Positions 34,052 through 42,773 of a stretch of DNA of 64,000 bases are shown here, one piece after another. The notes under the pieces are model-generated. The model worked only from the letters and a program-made list of their open reading frames with translations, ran no database searches and was not told the origin of the DNA. The position numbers and the translations under genes are program-made. Positions within the stretch are counted from its first letter, which is position 1. Each line of letters opens with the position of its first letter. The stretch is from an uncultured Lachnospiraceae bacterium (lineage in GTDB: Bacteria; Bacillota; Clostridia; Lachnospirales; Lachnospiraceae), in contig CANQSA010000006.1 in NCBI GenBank assembly GCA_947626415.1, positions 1-64,000 of the forward strand, given 5' to 3'.

Positions 34052-34841
34052 GCGGAAAGAAATCAGAGAACGGCTGCAGGCACAGGCGGAGCCGGGATAC
34101 CGGGATTTTTCTCAGGCCTTGATTCCGGAGAGCAAACCGCTGCTGGGCGTGCGGCTGCCGGCGCTGCGCAAGATTGCGAAGGAAATCGGAAAAGGCGACT
34201 GGCGCGCGGAAATTACGGTTTATGACGGGGAATATGAAGACCTGTATTTTGAAGAAACCATGCTGCGCGGCATGGTGATCGGCTACGGGACGGAAAGGGG
34301 AAATGTAAAGGAGGGGCTTGCCCTTGCGGCACAGTTTATTCCCCATATTGATAATTGGTCTGTGTGTGACAGCTTTTGCAATACGTTCGGACTGGCAGGC
34401 AGACACCGGGCGGAAACTTGGGAATTTTTACAGCCTTATCTGCATTCGGATCGGGAGTTTGAGATGCGGGTAGGGCTGATTACTTTGTTATGCCAGTATT
34501 TAAAGCTGGATGCCGCGGGGAAGAAGCTGCCGCGGAGACGGGTGGTTACGCCGGCGGATCTGGAAGAGGCGTGCGCGGCTGAAGCGGCAAATCCTTATCT
34601 GGAACGGATTCTAAAACTGCTGAACCGTCCGTATCCCCAAGGCTACTACGCGCAGATGGCGGCGGCATGGACGGCAGCTGAGGCCTTTGTAATGTTTCCC
34701 CATGCGGTGATGCGGATGCTGGAAACGGACTGCCGGATGGATCCGTGGACGTACCGCAAAACGCTGCAGAAAATCTGTGAATCCCGGAACCCGGAGGAAG
34801 CGGTGAAAGCCAGGATCCGCAGTCTGAAACGAAATCAATAG
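34050..34841 (+). CDS. DNA alkylation repair protein (AlkD-like HEAT-repeat glycosylase)
   Basis: A 263-residue all-helical protein of the AlkC/AlkD family: LLGVRLPALRKIAKEIGKGD, YEDLYFEETMLRGMVIGY, FIPHIDNWSVCDSFCNTFGL, EFEMRVGLITLLCQYL. The NWSVCDSF segment holds the conserved Trp and Asp that line the DNA-binding cleft in AlkD, which removes N3- and N7-alkylpurines. The ATG is preceded by GAGGAGAGAC from the repeat tract. Confidence 0.88.
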   Translation: MRKEIRERLQAQAEPGYRDFSQALIPESKPLLGVRLPALRKIAKEIGKGDWRAEITVYDGEYEDLYFEETMLRGMVIGYGTERGNVKEGLALAAQFIPHIDNWSVCDSFCNTFGLAGRHRAETWEFLQPYLHSDREFEMRVGLITLLCQYLKLDAAGKKLPRRRVVTPADLEEACAAEAANPYLERILKLLNRPYPQGYYAQMAAAWTAAEAFVMFPHAVMRMLETDCRMDPWTYRKTLQKICESRNPEEAVKARIRSLKRNQ

Positions 34842-34870
34842 AGATTCCCATAAATTTTTTATAAAAAGGG

Positions 34871-34899
34871 TTGACAAACGAAATAAGCAGGCATATAAT
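34871..34899 (+). promoter_or_regulatory. Strong promoter of cysK
   Basis: Consensus -35 TTGACA (34871-34876), 17 bp spacer, consensus -10 TATAAT (34894-34899); expected start near 34906. Confidence 0.88.
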
Positions 34900-34910
34900 A
34901 CCACTATCGA

Positions 34911-34943
34911 TAAAACCTAGTAAATCAATAGGAAAACTAGGAA
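34911..34943 (+). promoter_or_regulatory. Inverted repeat in the cysK leader, candidate Rrf2/CymR-type operator
   Basis: CCTAGT (34916-34921) and ACTAGG (34936-34941) form an inverted repeat around AAATCAATAGGAAA, just downstream of the start site. Sulfur genes of Firmicutes are often repressed by CymR, an Rrf2-family protein that binds TAGGAA-containing sites, and TAGGAAA is present. Assignment is inference; no Rrf2 gene is in the window. Confidence 0.45.
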
Positions 34944-34976
34944 CAGAAGCGGAAACGCTTCGGAATGGAGGAAAAT

Positions 34977-35909
34977 ATGGCAAATATTTACAAGGGCACA
35001 TTGGGGCTGATTGGAAATACCCCTTTAGTAGAAGTAACAAATGTGGAGAAAGAACTGGGACTGGAAGCAACGCTGATTGTGAAGCTGGAATATTTCAATC
35101 CGGCCGGCAGTGTTAAGGACAGAATCGCGAAGGCGATGATCGAAGATGCGGAACAGAAGGGTCTGCTGAAGGAGGGCTCCGTGATCATCGAGCCGACCTC
35201 CGGCAATACGGGAATCGGTCTGGCGGCCATTGCGGCAGCGAAGGGATATCGGATCATTCTGACCATGCCGGAGACGATGAGCGTAGAGAGAAGAAATATA
35301 TTGAAAGCATACGGCGCGGAGCTGGTGCTGACCGACGGCGCAAAGGGAATGAAGGGCGCCATTGCCAAGGCAGATGAACTGGCAAAAGAAATTCCGGACA
35401 GCTTTATCCCGGGACAGTTTGTGAATCCGGCCAATCCGGAGATCCACAGGAAGACGACAGGTCCGGAGATCTGGAACGATACCGACGGCGCGGCAGACAT
35501 TTTTGTGGCCGGGGTAGGAACCGGAGGCACCCTGACCGGTGTGGGCGAATATCTGAAGAGCAAGAAACCGGAAGTAAAGGTTGTAGCGGTAGAGCCGGCG
35601 TCCTCTCCGGTACTGTCTGAAGGTAAGGCAGGCCCGCATAAGATTCAGGGAATCGGCGCGGGATTTGTTCCGGATGTATTAAATACCAAAATTTATGATG
35701 AGATCATTCCGGTTGAGAATGAAGACGCATTTGCTGCTGCGAAGCTGTTGGCGAAGCAGGAAGGCGTACTGGTGGGAATTTCCTCCGGCGCTGCGCTGCA
35801 CGCCGCGATTCAACTGGCAAAACGTCCGGAAAACAAAGGCAAGACCATTGTGGCGCTGCTGCCGGATACAGGCGACAGATATTATTCCACACCATTATTT
35901 ACTGACTAA
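34977..35909 (+). CDS. cysK: Cysteine synthase A (O-acetylserine sulfhydrylase)
   Basis: Forms L-cysteine from O-acetylserine and sulfide with PLP. The 310-residue protein shows [12 protein letters not shown], the Schiff-base lysine in [14 protein letters not shown], the substrate loop [14 protein letters not shown] phosphate-binding [15 protein letters not shown], and [11 protein letters not shown]. The ATG at 34977 is chosen; an in-frame ATG at 34965 overlaps the GGAGG ribosome site. It is the first gene of a sulfur-assimilation unit, with the O-acetylhomoserine enzyme 23 bp downstream. Confidence 0.96.
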   Translation: MANIYKGTLGLIGNTPLVEVTNVEKELGLEATLIVKLEYFNPAGSVKDRIAKAMIEDAEQKGLLKEGSVIIEPTSGNTGIGLAAIAAAKGYRIILTMPETMSVERRNILKAYGAELVLTDGAKGMKGAIAKADELAKEIPDSFIPGQFVNPANPEIHRKTTGPEIWNDTDGAADIFVAGVGTGGTLTGVGEYLKSKKPEVKVVAVEPASSPVLSEGKAGPHKIQGIGAGFVPDVLNTKIYDEIIPVENEDAFAAAKLLAKQEGVLVGISSGAALHAAIQLAKRPENKGKTIVALLPDTGDRYYSTPLFTD

Positions 35910-35932
35910 CTGAGCAAAGGAGATACAGAATT

Positions 35933-37240
35933 ATGAGCAAGATTACACGGGAACAGAGAGAATTAAAATTTGAGACATTACAGCTGCATGTAGGACAGGA
36001 GAAACCGGATCCGGTTACTGACGCGAGAGCGGTACCGATTTACCAGACTTCTTCCTATGTGTTCAGAAACAGCGATCATGCGGCAGCCAGATTTGGCCTG
36101 GCAGATGCCGGCAACATTTACGGTCGTCTGACCAATCCTACGGAGGACGTGTTTGAACAGAGAATTGCGGCATTGGAAGGCGGCGTTGCTGCGCTGGCAG
36201 TTGCTTCCGGCGCCGCAGCCATTACATACACCATTGAAAACCTGGCGCAGAACGGCGACCACATTGTATCCGCAAAAAATATTTACGGCGGTTCCTATAA
36301 CCTGCTGGCACACACATTGCCGCAGTATGGGATTCAGACCACTTTTGTAGATATTTTCAATTATGAGGAAGTGGAAGCGGCCATTCAGGAGAATACCAAG
36401 GCGATTTTCATTGAGACACTGGGCAATCCCAACTCTGACGTAGTAGACATCGAAGCGATTGCGAAGATCGCGCATGCGCACAAGATCCCGCTGGTCGTTG
36501 ACAATACATTCGCCACGCCGTATCTGGTAAAACCGATCTCTTACGGCGCGGATATCGTGGTTCATTCCGCCACCAAATTTATCGGCGGTCACGGAACTAC
36601 GATCGGCGGCGTGATTATTGACAGCGGCAAGTTTGACTGGGAGGCATCCGGCAAGTTCGCGTCCCTGACAGAGCCTAACCCCAGCTATCACGGCATCAGC
36701 TTTACCAAAGCAGTGGGTGCGGCGGCATTTGTAACCAAGATCCGCGCGATCCTGTTAAGAGATACCGGCGCGACTCTGTCTCCGTTCCATGCGTTTTTCT
36801 TCCTGCAGGGTCTGGAAACCCTGTCCCTGCGTGTTGAGCGCCATGTGCAGAACGCATTGAAGGTTGTGGAATATCTGAGCAATCATCCGCAGGTTGAGGC
36901 GGTGCACCATCCGGCAGTTACCACGGACGAGAAGCAGAAAGCGCTGTATAAGAAGTATTTCCCCAACGGCGGCGGTTCTATTTTCACCTTTGAGATCAAG
37001 GGCGACGCACAGAAAGCAAAAGATTTCATCGATAATCTGGAACTGTTCTCGCTGCTGGCGAATGTCGCTGACGTCAAATCGCTGGTGATCCATCCGGCAA
37101 CGACCACACACAGCCAGTGCACCGAGGAAGAACTGGAAGATCAGGGTATTCGCCCCAATACGATCCGTCTGTCTATCGGTACGGAGCACATCGATGATAT
37201 CATTCAGGATCTGGATGAAGCATTTAAAGCAGTTTTATAA
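35933..37240 (+). CDS. metY: O-acetylhomoserine aminocarboxypropyltransferase (sulfhydrylase)
   Basis: A 435-residue PLP enzyme of the Cys/Met metabolism family that makes homocysteine from O-acetylhomoserine and sulfide. Marks: ETLQLHVGQEKPDP, PIYQTSSYVF, YGRLTNPTEDVFEQRIAALE, the PLP lysine in VVHSATKFIGGHGTT, and TIRLSIGTEHIDDI. Length and the long C-terminal half fit the MetY class. AAAGGAGAT precedes the ATG. Together with cysK it gives direct sulfide assimilation into both cysteine and homocysteine. Confidence 0.93.
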   Translation: MSKITREQRELKFETLQLHVGQEKPDPVTDARAVPIYQTSSYVFRNSDHAAARFGLADAGNIYGRLTNPTEDVFEQRIAALEGGVAALAVASGAAAITYTIENLAQNGDHIVSAKNIYGGSYNLLAHTLPQYGIQTTFVDIFNYEEVEAAIQENTKAIFIETLGNPNSDVVDIEAIAKIAHAHKIPLVVDNTFATPYLVKPISYGADIVVHSATKFIGGHGTTIGGVIIDSGKFDWEASGKFASLTEPNPSYHGISFTKAVGAAAFVTKIRAILLRDTGATLSPFHAFFFLQGLETLSLRVERHVQNALKVVEYLSNHPQVEAVHHPAVTTDEKQKALYKKYFPNGGGSIFTFEIKGDAQKAKDFIDNLELFSLLANVADVKSLVIHPATTTHSQCTEEELEDQGIRPNTIRLSIGTEHIDDIIQDLDEAFKAVL

Positions 37241-37257
37241 AGAAATAACTAGACAAA

Positions 37258-37299
37258 AACGGGCCTTCGGTGATACGATCAGGGAGGCCTGTTTTTTTG
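37258..37299 (+). terminator. Intrinsic terminator after the sulfhydrylase
   Basis: ACGGGCCT pairs with AGGCCTGT, with an inner TGAT-ACG-ATCA hairpin, followed by seven T. It closes the cysK unit. Confidence 0.75.
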
Positions 37300-37381
37300 C
37301 GCGGATCAAGGGGAGTGATCCGTGACCAATTTACAATAAGAATTTTATGGAGATGTGTGTTTACACGGGAAAAGGACTGTT

Positions 37382-38674
37382 ATGATCGCAAATAGGAACA
37401 TACTTGAAATGAAGGATCTCATATGGGAAGCAAAATTTGGGATTGAAAAAGAAAGCCTGCGGGTTACTCCGGAGGGCTTTCTGGCGCATACGCCGCATCC
37501 GTTTCCGGACAATCCGAAAATAGAACGGGATTTCTGTGAAAATCAGGTGGAGGTAATCACCGGCGCCGACAACAGCGTGGAGGAGATGTATGCGGAGCTG
37601 TGCAGACTGCAGACGGCGGTGCTGCGCACACTGAAGACGATGCCCGGCGGCCCGGAATATCTCTGGCCGTTTTCCAATCCGCCTTATGTGAAAGGAGAAA
37701 CGGATATCCCGATTGCCGTGTTCGAGGGAGATCTGAAGGAAGAACAGATCTATCGGGAATATCTGGCGGAGAAATACGGCAAAAAGAAAATGCTGTATTC
37801 CGGCATCCATTTTAATTTCTCTTTTGGAGAGGAACTGCTGAAATACGGCTTTCGAAAAAGCGGACAGGCTTCCTATCAGGCGTATAAAGATCAGGTATAT
37901 CTGGAATTATCCAAGAAGATGACGGCATACAGCTGGCTGGTAGTGTATCTGACGGCGGCAAGCCCGGTGATGGATGCATCTTTCATTGAAGGCGAAAATA
38001 TGGATCGCGGAACCTTAGCGCGCTATGCGTCCGCCCGCTGCAGTGAAATCGGATATTGGAATCCGGAACCGGTTGTCTTTGATTTTCACAGCCCGGAAAC
38101 GTATCTGGCGGGGCTGCAGGCAGAACTGAACAGCGGCAGGCTGCGGGAACTGGGTGAATTTTATTATCCGGTCCGCCTGAAACCGACCGGAGAATATACG
38201 ATCGCCCATCTGCAAGAGAACGGCATTGATCATATGGAGATTCGGACCATTGATCTGAATCCGCTGTCGCCCTATGGCTTTATGATAGAAGACGCTAAAT
38301 TTCTGCACTTGCTGTTTCTGTATCTGGCTTCTCTGCCGGATGCGGAATTTGATGCGGATGCGCAGCTGCGCGCGCTTCGGAATGTAAAGCGGGCGGCATG
38401 GTATGACGATACGCGGATCTGGATTGAAACCGGGACGCAGGAGAAGCAGCCGATCCGGGAAGCGGTTCTGGAAGTGCTGGGAGAAATGGAACGTTTTTTT
38501 GCGCCGCTTACAAATGCCGAAGCAGAAAATCTGATTCGATATCAAAAAGAAAAAATTACAGATCCGGACCGTCGTTATGCGGCAAGAATCCGCAAGGCGT
38601 ACGGGAATTCTTTTGTAAAGCGGGGAATGGAACTGATTAAGGCATATACGGAACAGTTGACAGGAACATCGTAA
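37382..38674 (+). CDS. gshA: Glutamate-cysteine ligase
   Basis: Joins glutamate and cysteine to gamma-glutamylcysteine with ATP. A 430-residue protein with FGIEKESLRVTPEGFLA, FCENQVEVITG, WPFSNPP, MLYSGIHFNFSF, YLTAASPVMDASF and HMEIRTIDLNPLSPYGF, in the style of the E. coli-type and GshF N-terminal ligase. There is no ATP-grasp glutathione synthetase domain or gshB gene adjacent, so the product may be gamma-glutamylcysteine, or the second step is elsewhere. The ATG at 37382 follows AAAGGA; an upstream GTG at 37355 lacks a site. It follows cysteine synthesis genes, a sensible substrate link. Confidence 0.9.
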   Translation: MIANRNILEMKDLIWEAKFGIEKESLRVTPEGFLAHTPHPFPDNPKIERDFCENQVEVITGADNSVEEMYAELCRLQTAVLRTLKTMPGGPEYLWPFSNPPYVKGETDIPIAVFEGDLKEEQIYREYLAEKYGKKKMLYSGIHFNFSFGEELLKYGFRKSGQASYQAYKDQVYLELSKKMTAYSWLVVYLTAASPVMDASFIEGENMDRGTLARYASARCSEIGYWNPEPVVFDFHSPETYLAGLQAELNSGRLRELGEFYYPVRLKPTGEYTIAHLQENGIDHMEIRTIDLNPLSPYGFMIEDAKFLHLLFLYLASLPDAEFDADAQLRALRNVKRAAWYDDTRIWIETGTQEKQPIREAVLEVLGEMERFFAPLTNAEAENLIRYQKEKITDPDRRYAARIRKAYGNSFVKRGMELIKAYTEQLTGTS

Positions 38675-38718
38675 AAAGATACGGAGGAATTCTTATTTTC
38701 AAAATGGAGGAGAAAGCA

Positions 38719-39426
38719 ATGATATGGGATAATTTAACGAAATCCTATCCGCAGCTTTGTTTCGGAAAGTTTTGCGGAAGCGAAAAAGACAGTTTAACCG
38801 TAGAGCAGACGCCGGTGGGACCGGTGCAGGTTCTGTATCTGTACCACAGGGAGGATTTTGAGCAGGTGCTGCGGCTGCTGGTATACCGGGGCCGTCCGGT
38901 GGAGATCCCGGCTACGACCGGGGCGATGACAGTCAGGGGACTCTATGATTATCAGAAAAAGGAAAAGGGCGTCCTGATCATTCTGAGCGAAGGACCATAC
39001 AGCGGCGTTTCCGCCCGGCAGGCAGGACAGCCGGAGGATACATGGCCGGAGATTTCGAGAAAAATCCGGCTGTACCATGAATGTACGCATGTGATCTGCA
39101 GAGAACTGTTTCCGCAGCAAAAGGAAGCCGTCTGGGATGAGATTGTGGCGGACGCGATCGGGATCCTAAAGGCACTGGGATATTATGATGAGAAACTGGC
39201 GGCAGTGTTCCTCGGAGTCTCCCGGGAGGGATACACGGGAGGCAGGCTGGAAAACTATATTTCCGGAGAACAGGCGGAACAGCTTCCGCGTATTGCGGCG
39301 GAGGCATACAGCCTGATAGAACGGATCGGAGCGGAATCGCGCGCAAAGCGGGAGATGGATGCGTATGATTTCCTGTTGTATCTCCAGGAGAAACAGAGTG
39401 CCTGGGGACGGGGGCTGATTTCGTAA
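38719..39426 (+). CDS. Conserved hypothetical protein with HExxH zinc-binding motif
   Basis: A 235-residue soluble protein of unknown family. The middle holds RLYHECTHVICRELF, an HExxH metal-binding motif, followed about 20 residues later by WDEIVADAIG, a plausible third ligand and a layout like small zinc peptidases. The N-terminal third has strands (VQVLYLYHREDFEQVL, GLYDYQKKEKGVLIIL). GGAGGAGAAAGCA precedes the ATG at 38719. It follows gshA by 45 bp and ends before a terminator, so it is probably cotranscribed with gshA and may act on a thiol peptide; that link is only contextual. Confidence 0.65.
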   Translation: MIWDNLTKSYPQLCFGKFCGSEKDSLTVEQTPVGPVQVLYLYHREDFEQVLRLLVYRGRPVEIPATTGAMTVRGLYDYQKKEKGVLIILSEGPYSGVSARQAGQPEDTWPEISRKIRLYHECTHVICRELFPQQKEAVWDEIVADAIGILKALGYYDEKLAAVFLGVSREGYTGGRLENYISGEQAEQLPRIAAEAYSLIERIGAESRAKREMDAYDFLLYLQEKQSAWGRGLIS

Positions 39427-39484
39427 AAGTCAGGTTTGATTACGTGAACGTCAATACAGATAAGAATAAAAGTGTGATATAATA

Positions 39485-39525
39485 AATACCGGATATACCA
39501 TGAAAGTGGGATCCGGTATTTTTAT
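39485..39525 (+). terminator. Intrinsic terminator closing the gshA unit
   Basis: AATACCGGAT (39485-39494) pairs perfectly with ATCCGGTATT (39511-39520) and is followed by TTTAT. The remaining gap to 39624 is AT-rich with no feature seen apart from AAGGAAGG before the next gene. Confidence 0.8.
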
Positions 39526-39624
39526 AAAATTTATAAAATTTTTTCTAACAAAACCGCTTCATCTGCGTATCAACAGATGAAAACAAAAAATAAAAGCATA
39601 TTGCTCTAAGGAAGGAATTCGGAG

Positions 39625-40878
39625 TTGAACGGGAAAGAGGACCTTAAGCAGCGGATCAATCCGGTGTTCTATACAGCGCAGGCAACGCTTATGAGTCTGT
39701 GCCTTGCCGGGGTAAAGGACGCCCGCCTGCTTGCGGAAAGGCTCGTCATCGACATCGATTCCGTGATGCGCGGCAGTGAACAGGAGGCAGTATTTGGCAC
39801 GGCAGGCAACACGGTAATGGAGATGCGGTACCGCATTATGAACAATCTCATACAGACCCTGGGAAATGGTACGATCCTCGATCTTCCCTGCGGCTATACC
39901 CCGCGCGCCATCGACGAGAGGTTCCGGGATAAGCGCTATATCGGCTGCGACCTTCCGGCGGTAACCGACGCTCTGACTCCGGTCATGGACGTTCTGCTGA
40001 AAGAACGCGGGATTTCGGGTAAGGAATATCACAGCGCGGACGCGACGAACTATCTGTCCTTAAGAAGCGCGCTTGCTTCGGTGAAGGGCGAGATTTGTGT
40101 CGTTACAGAAGGGCTTGCCATGTATTTAAATCCGTTTGAACTCGCGGAGCTCTGCCGGAACATCAGAAGGCTGCTAAAGGAATTTGGCGGCTGCTGGCTG
40201 CTCTACGATCCGGAGTCGATCCCACTTGCGCTGGCGACGATGCGGACGGTCCTCGGCGAGAACGGCCTGGCGACGCTGAGAAGCCTGTGGAGCGCCTATT
40301 CGGACAAATCCGGCATGCAGTCGGACTTTAATGTCATGATGATCTACGGGTCTGCCTATCGGCGCGGGGTCATCGGCCTGAAGGAGTTCCTGGGTGGGTT
40401 CGGTCTGAAGGCGGAGCGCGTGCCTGTGGTTCTTTATCTGCCGAAATTAAACAGCCTGGCAGAACTGCCCGACGGGATAAATGTGGAACTTTTCAAAGCG
40501 CTGGCGCCGCTGTGCGTGTGGAAGCTGACCGTTGACGAAGACTTCCGGGAGCCGGACAGCGAAGGCAGGGACGAGGACTTTGACATGTCTCTGCGGAGCG
40601 ATGACGGCGTGATGCAGATCAGGCTGCGCGGCAGACTGGATTCCCTCAGCGCACCGAAACTGCTGGCGGCTTACGAACAGGCGGCAGAGGAAGAAAAACC
40701 CCAAAAAATAGTGATCGATGTCTCTGCGCTTGCGTTTCTCTCTTCGGTAGGACTGCGCTTGTTCGGAACTATGGCGGAGCAGGTCGGGGACGGCAATCTG
40801 ACGGTTCGCGGACAGAGTGAAGCCGTGCAGAGGATCCTGGAGTGGGCGGATCTTTCGGAGCAGATCCGGCTTTTATGA
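39625..40878 (+). CDS. LCM-like SAM methyltransferase fused to a STAS domain
   Basis: A 417-residue fusion. Residues about 1-300 resemble the leucine carboxyl methyltransferase (PPM1/LCM) family: ILDLPCGYTPRAIDERF (SAM motif I), YIGCDLPAV (motif II) and VVTEGLAMYLNPFELAEL. Residues about 318-417 are a STAS domain of the anti-sigma-factor-antagonist type (MQIRLRGRLDSLSAPKLLA, VIDVSALAFLSSVGLRLFG), keeping the Ser pair before GLR where such domains are phosphorylated. TTG start at 39625 with AAGGAAGG upstream; no ATG fits. It precedes the radical SAM maturase by 32 bp. It may methylate the matured peptide or another carboxylate, with the STAS domain as a regulatory handle. Base composition is GC-rich relative to neighbours. 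Confidence 0.8.
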   Translation: MNGKEDLKQRINPVFYTAQATLMSLCLAGVKDARLLAERLVIDIDSVMRGSEQEAVFGTAGNTVMEMRYRIMNNLIQTLGNGTILDLPCGYTPRAIDERFRDKRYIGCDLPAVTDALTPVMDVLLKERGISGKEYHSADATNYLSLRSALASVKGEICVVTEGLAMYLNPFELAELCRNIRRLLKEFGGCWLLYDPESIPLALATMRTVLGENGLATLRSLWSAYSDKSGMQSDFNVMMIYGSAYRRGVIGLKEFLGGFGLKAERVPVVLYLPKLNSLAELPDGINVELFKALAPLCVWKLTVDEDFREPDSEGRDEDFDMSLRSDDGVMQIRLRGRLDSLSAPKLLAAYEQAAEEEKPQKIVIDVSALAFLSSVGLRLFGTMAEQVGDGNLTVRGQSEAVQRILEWADLSEQIRLL

Positions 40879-40910
40879 AATAAAATAATGATACAAGAAA
40901 GGACAATAAT

Positions 40911-42359
40911 ATGAAGTACATACTTAATGAAAATATTGCCCTGCGGGGCTGGCGGCTGGTGCCGTTTGCACTGCAGAGGAAATGGAGAAGCCCGGCACAA
41001 AAGCTGACGCCGGAGGAATATTATTTTCTTGCCGCCTGTGACGGCGAGACGGAGCAGAGCAATCCCTCGGAGGAAAGAAAGGCGCTGATCGAGCGCTTTT
41101 GTAAAAGCGGAATTATCCGGGAGGCGAAGGAAGGGGAGCAGCTTACCGACTGGCAAAAGCCCCGTTACTGCGATAACCGCTATTTCCTTGAAGCAAACTG
41201 GGCCATCACGGGGAAGTGTACCTTTAACTGCAAGCATTGCTTTATGGCGGCAGACAACGCCCGGCTCGTACGGGAATTTTCCCGCGAGCAATGGCAGAAG
41301 ACCATAGAGGAACTGGATAAATGCGGCATACAGACTCTCACGATCACCGGAGGCGAGCCAACCATCCATCCGGATTTTATGGAGATCATGCGGGAGATCC
41401 ACCGGCGCGGAATGCGCGTGGAGTATTTAAACACCAACGGCGCAGCCATCTCCCATGAGATGTTGGAGGAGTTTCGCGCCATGGGTGCAGATCCGATGAT
41501 GAAGATTTCCTTTGACGGCTTGGGGCATCACGACTGGATGCGGGGCAAAAAAGGCGCGGAGGAAGAGGCTTTGCGAGCGATCGACCTGTGCCTGGAGCAC
41601 GGTTTCCGGGTGTACATTCAGACCTGTATCCACCGGCATAATCTGGATACGCTTTTTGAAACGGCGGAGATGCTGGCGAAAAAGGGCGTGTCGGAAATGC
41701 GTATCATCCGCACCTCGGAATCGCTCCGCTGGAAGCAAAATGCGGGTGACGCCTGTTTGGGACTGCTGGAATACTATGATCTCATGCTGGAATTTGCGGA
41801 GCGTTACGCCGCAACGGGGCTGCCTATGAAACTGGATATGTGGCTTTTCATGAGGATGGATCCAAAGCATAAGACCTATCACTACCGTCCCGTACGGAAC
41901 GGCTGCTACCGCGACAGCATGCCCGTGTGTCCGGATACCCGCCATATGCTGGCGATCAATTCCGACGGCTCCCTGGTTCCCTGCAATCAGATCTCCGGCG
42001 GACTGGAGAAGCACGGCTGGGATTTGGGCAACGTACACAGGGACGGACTTCAGAAGCTCCTGCAGGAAAGCGGTCTGCTGCGCACCGTCACCTGCTCATT
42101 GGGAACCATGCATGAGCACAACAAAGCCTGTATCGAGTGCCCTTGGCGCAAACTCTGCGCTGGCGGCTGCCGGGCGATGGCGTTTTCACTGACGCTTGAC
42201 TATCTGGGAGTGGATCCCACAATGTGCGCCTATTTCCGGAACGGGTATATGCAAAAGACCGATGCGGTCTTTGCACGCGTGGCACAAAAGACCGGTATTG
42301 TATATCAGAATGTGGATGGTATCTCGGAGGATCTGAAAAAGGTTGACAGCAAAAAATAA
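40911..42359 (+). CDS. Radical SAM/SPASM peptide maturase with PqqD-like N-terminal domain
   Basis: A 482-residue enzyme. Residues about 1-85 look like a PqqD-type RiPP recognition element (LTPEEYYFLAACDGETE, LIERFCKSGIIREA). The radical SAM cluster motif is CTFNCKHC (CxxxCxxC, near residue 103), with TITGGEPTIHPDF. The C-terminal SPASM domain has DGSLVPC, then CIECPWRKLCAGGC (C-x2-C-x5-C-x3-C) and a late Cys in DPTMC, giving ligands for auxiliary clusters. Enzymes of this build install thioether or carbon-carbon links in ribosomal peptides. Four Nif11-leader peptides follow directly, the likely substrates. Confidence 0.9.
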   Translation: MKYILNENIALRGWRLVPFALQRKWRSPAQKLTPEEYYFLAACDGETEQSNPSEERKALIERFCKSGIIREAKEGEQLTDWQKPRYCDNRYFLEANWAITGKCTFNCKHCFMAADNARLVREFSREQWQKTIEELDKCGIQTLTITGGEPTIHPDFMEIMREIHRRGMRVEYLNTNGAAISHEMLEEFRAMGADPMMKISFDGLGHHDWMRGKKGAEEEALRAIDLCLEHGFRVYIQTCIHRHNLDTLFETAEMLAKKGVSEMRIIRTSESLRWKQNAGDACLGLLEYYDLMLEFAERYAATGLPMKLDMWLFMRMDPKHKTYHYRPVRNGCYRDSMPVCPDTRHMLAINSDGSLVPCNQISGGLEKHGWDLGNVHRDGLQKLLQESGLLRTVTCSLGTMHEHNKACIECPWRKLCAGGCRAMAFSLTLDYLGVDPTMCAYFRNGYMQKTDAVFARVAQKTGIVYQNVDGISEDLKKVDSKK

Positions 42360-42444
42360 AATCCTGAAAGAAAACCGTATGCGGAAGTACGCAGGCCTGT
42401 AAAAGCGGGATTGCAATATAAAAATCATAAAAGGAGGAGAACTC

Positions 42445-42753
42445 ATGAGCGAAAAAGAAATCGTAGTTAATGAAGAAATGATCAAAAAGGCTAAGACGGC
42501 GGGGTCAGTGGAAGAACTGCTTGTCATGGCAAAGGAAAACGGGTATGAAATGACGGAAGAAGAAGCAAAGACAGTTTTTTCAAGGTTCAACAGTACGGGT
42601 GAACTTGCTGATGATGAGCTGGAAACGGTTGCAGGGGGCAGCTGCGATCATAAAGAATATGACAAGTGTCCTAACTGCCAATCCATTAATATCCAGTGGG
42701 AAGGAGGCCCCGGCCAGTGGTATTGCATTGACTGCACGCATAGATGGAGTTAA
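42445..42753 (+). CDS. Nif11-like leader precursor peptide 1
   Basis: A 102-residue precursor. The leader (residues 1-65) is Nif11-like: IKKAKTAGSVEELLVMAKEN then GYEMTEEEAKTVF, ending ADDELETVAGG, a double-glycine cleavage site. The 37-residue core begins SCDHKEYDKCPNCQS and ends YCIDCTHRWS: two CxxC pairs about 20 residues apart, as in a zinc ribbon. AAAGGAGGAG precedes the ATG. It is the first of four paralogs behind the radical SAM maturase. Confidence 0.85.
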   Translation: MSEKEIVVNEEMIKKAKTAGSVEELLVMAKENGYEMTEEEAKTVFSRFNSTGELADDELETVAGGSCDHKEYDKCPNCQSINIQWEGGPGQWYCIDCTHRWS

Positions 42754-42773
42754 ATGAGGCGAAAAGGAGATTA

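Noticed and set aside
34842..34976. Riboswitch or T-box in the cysK leader
   Set aside because: The leader is only about 70 nt and contains just the short inverted repeat; no T-box or SAM aptamer signature is visible.
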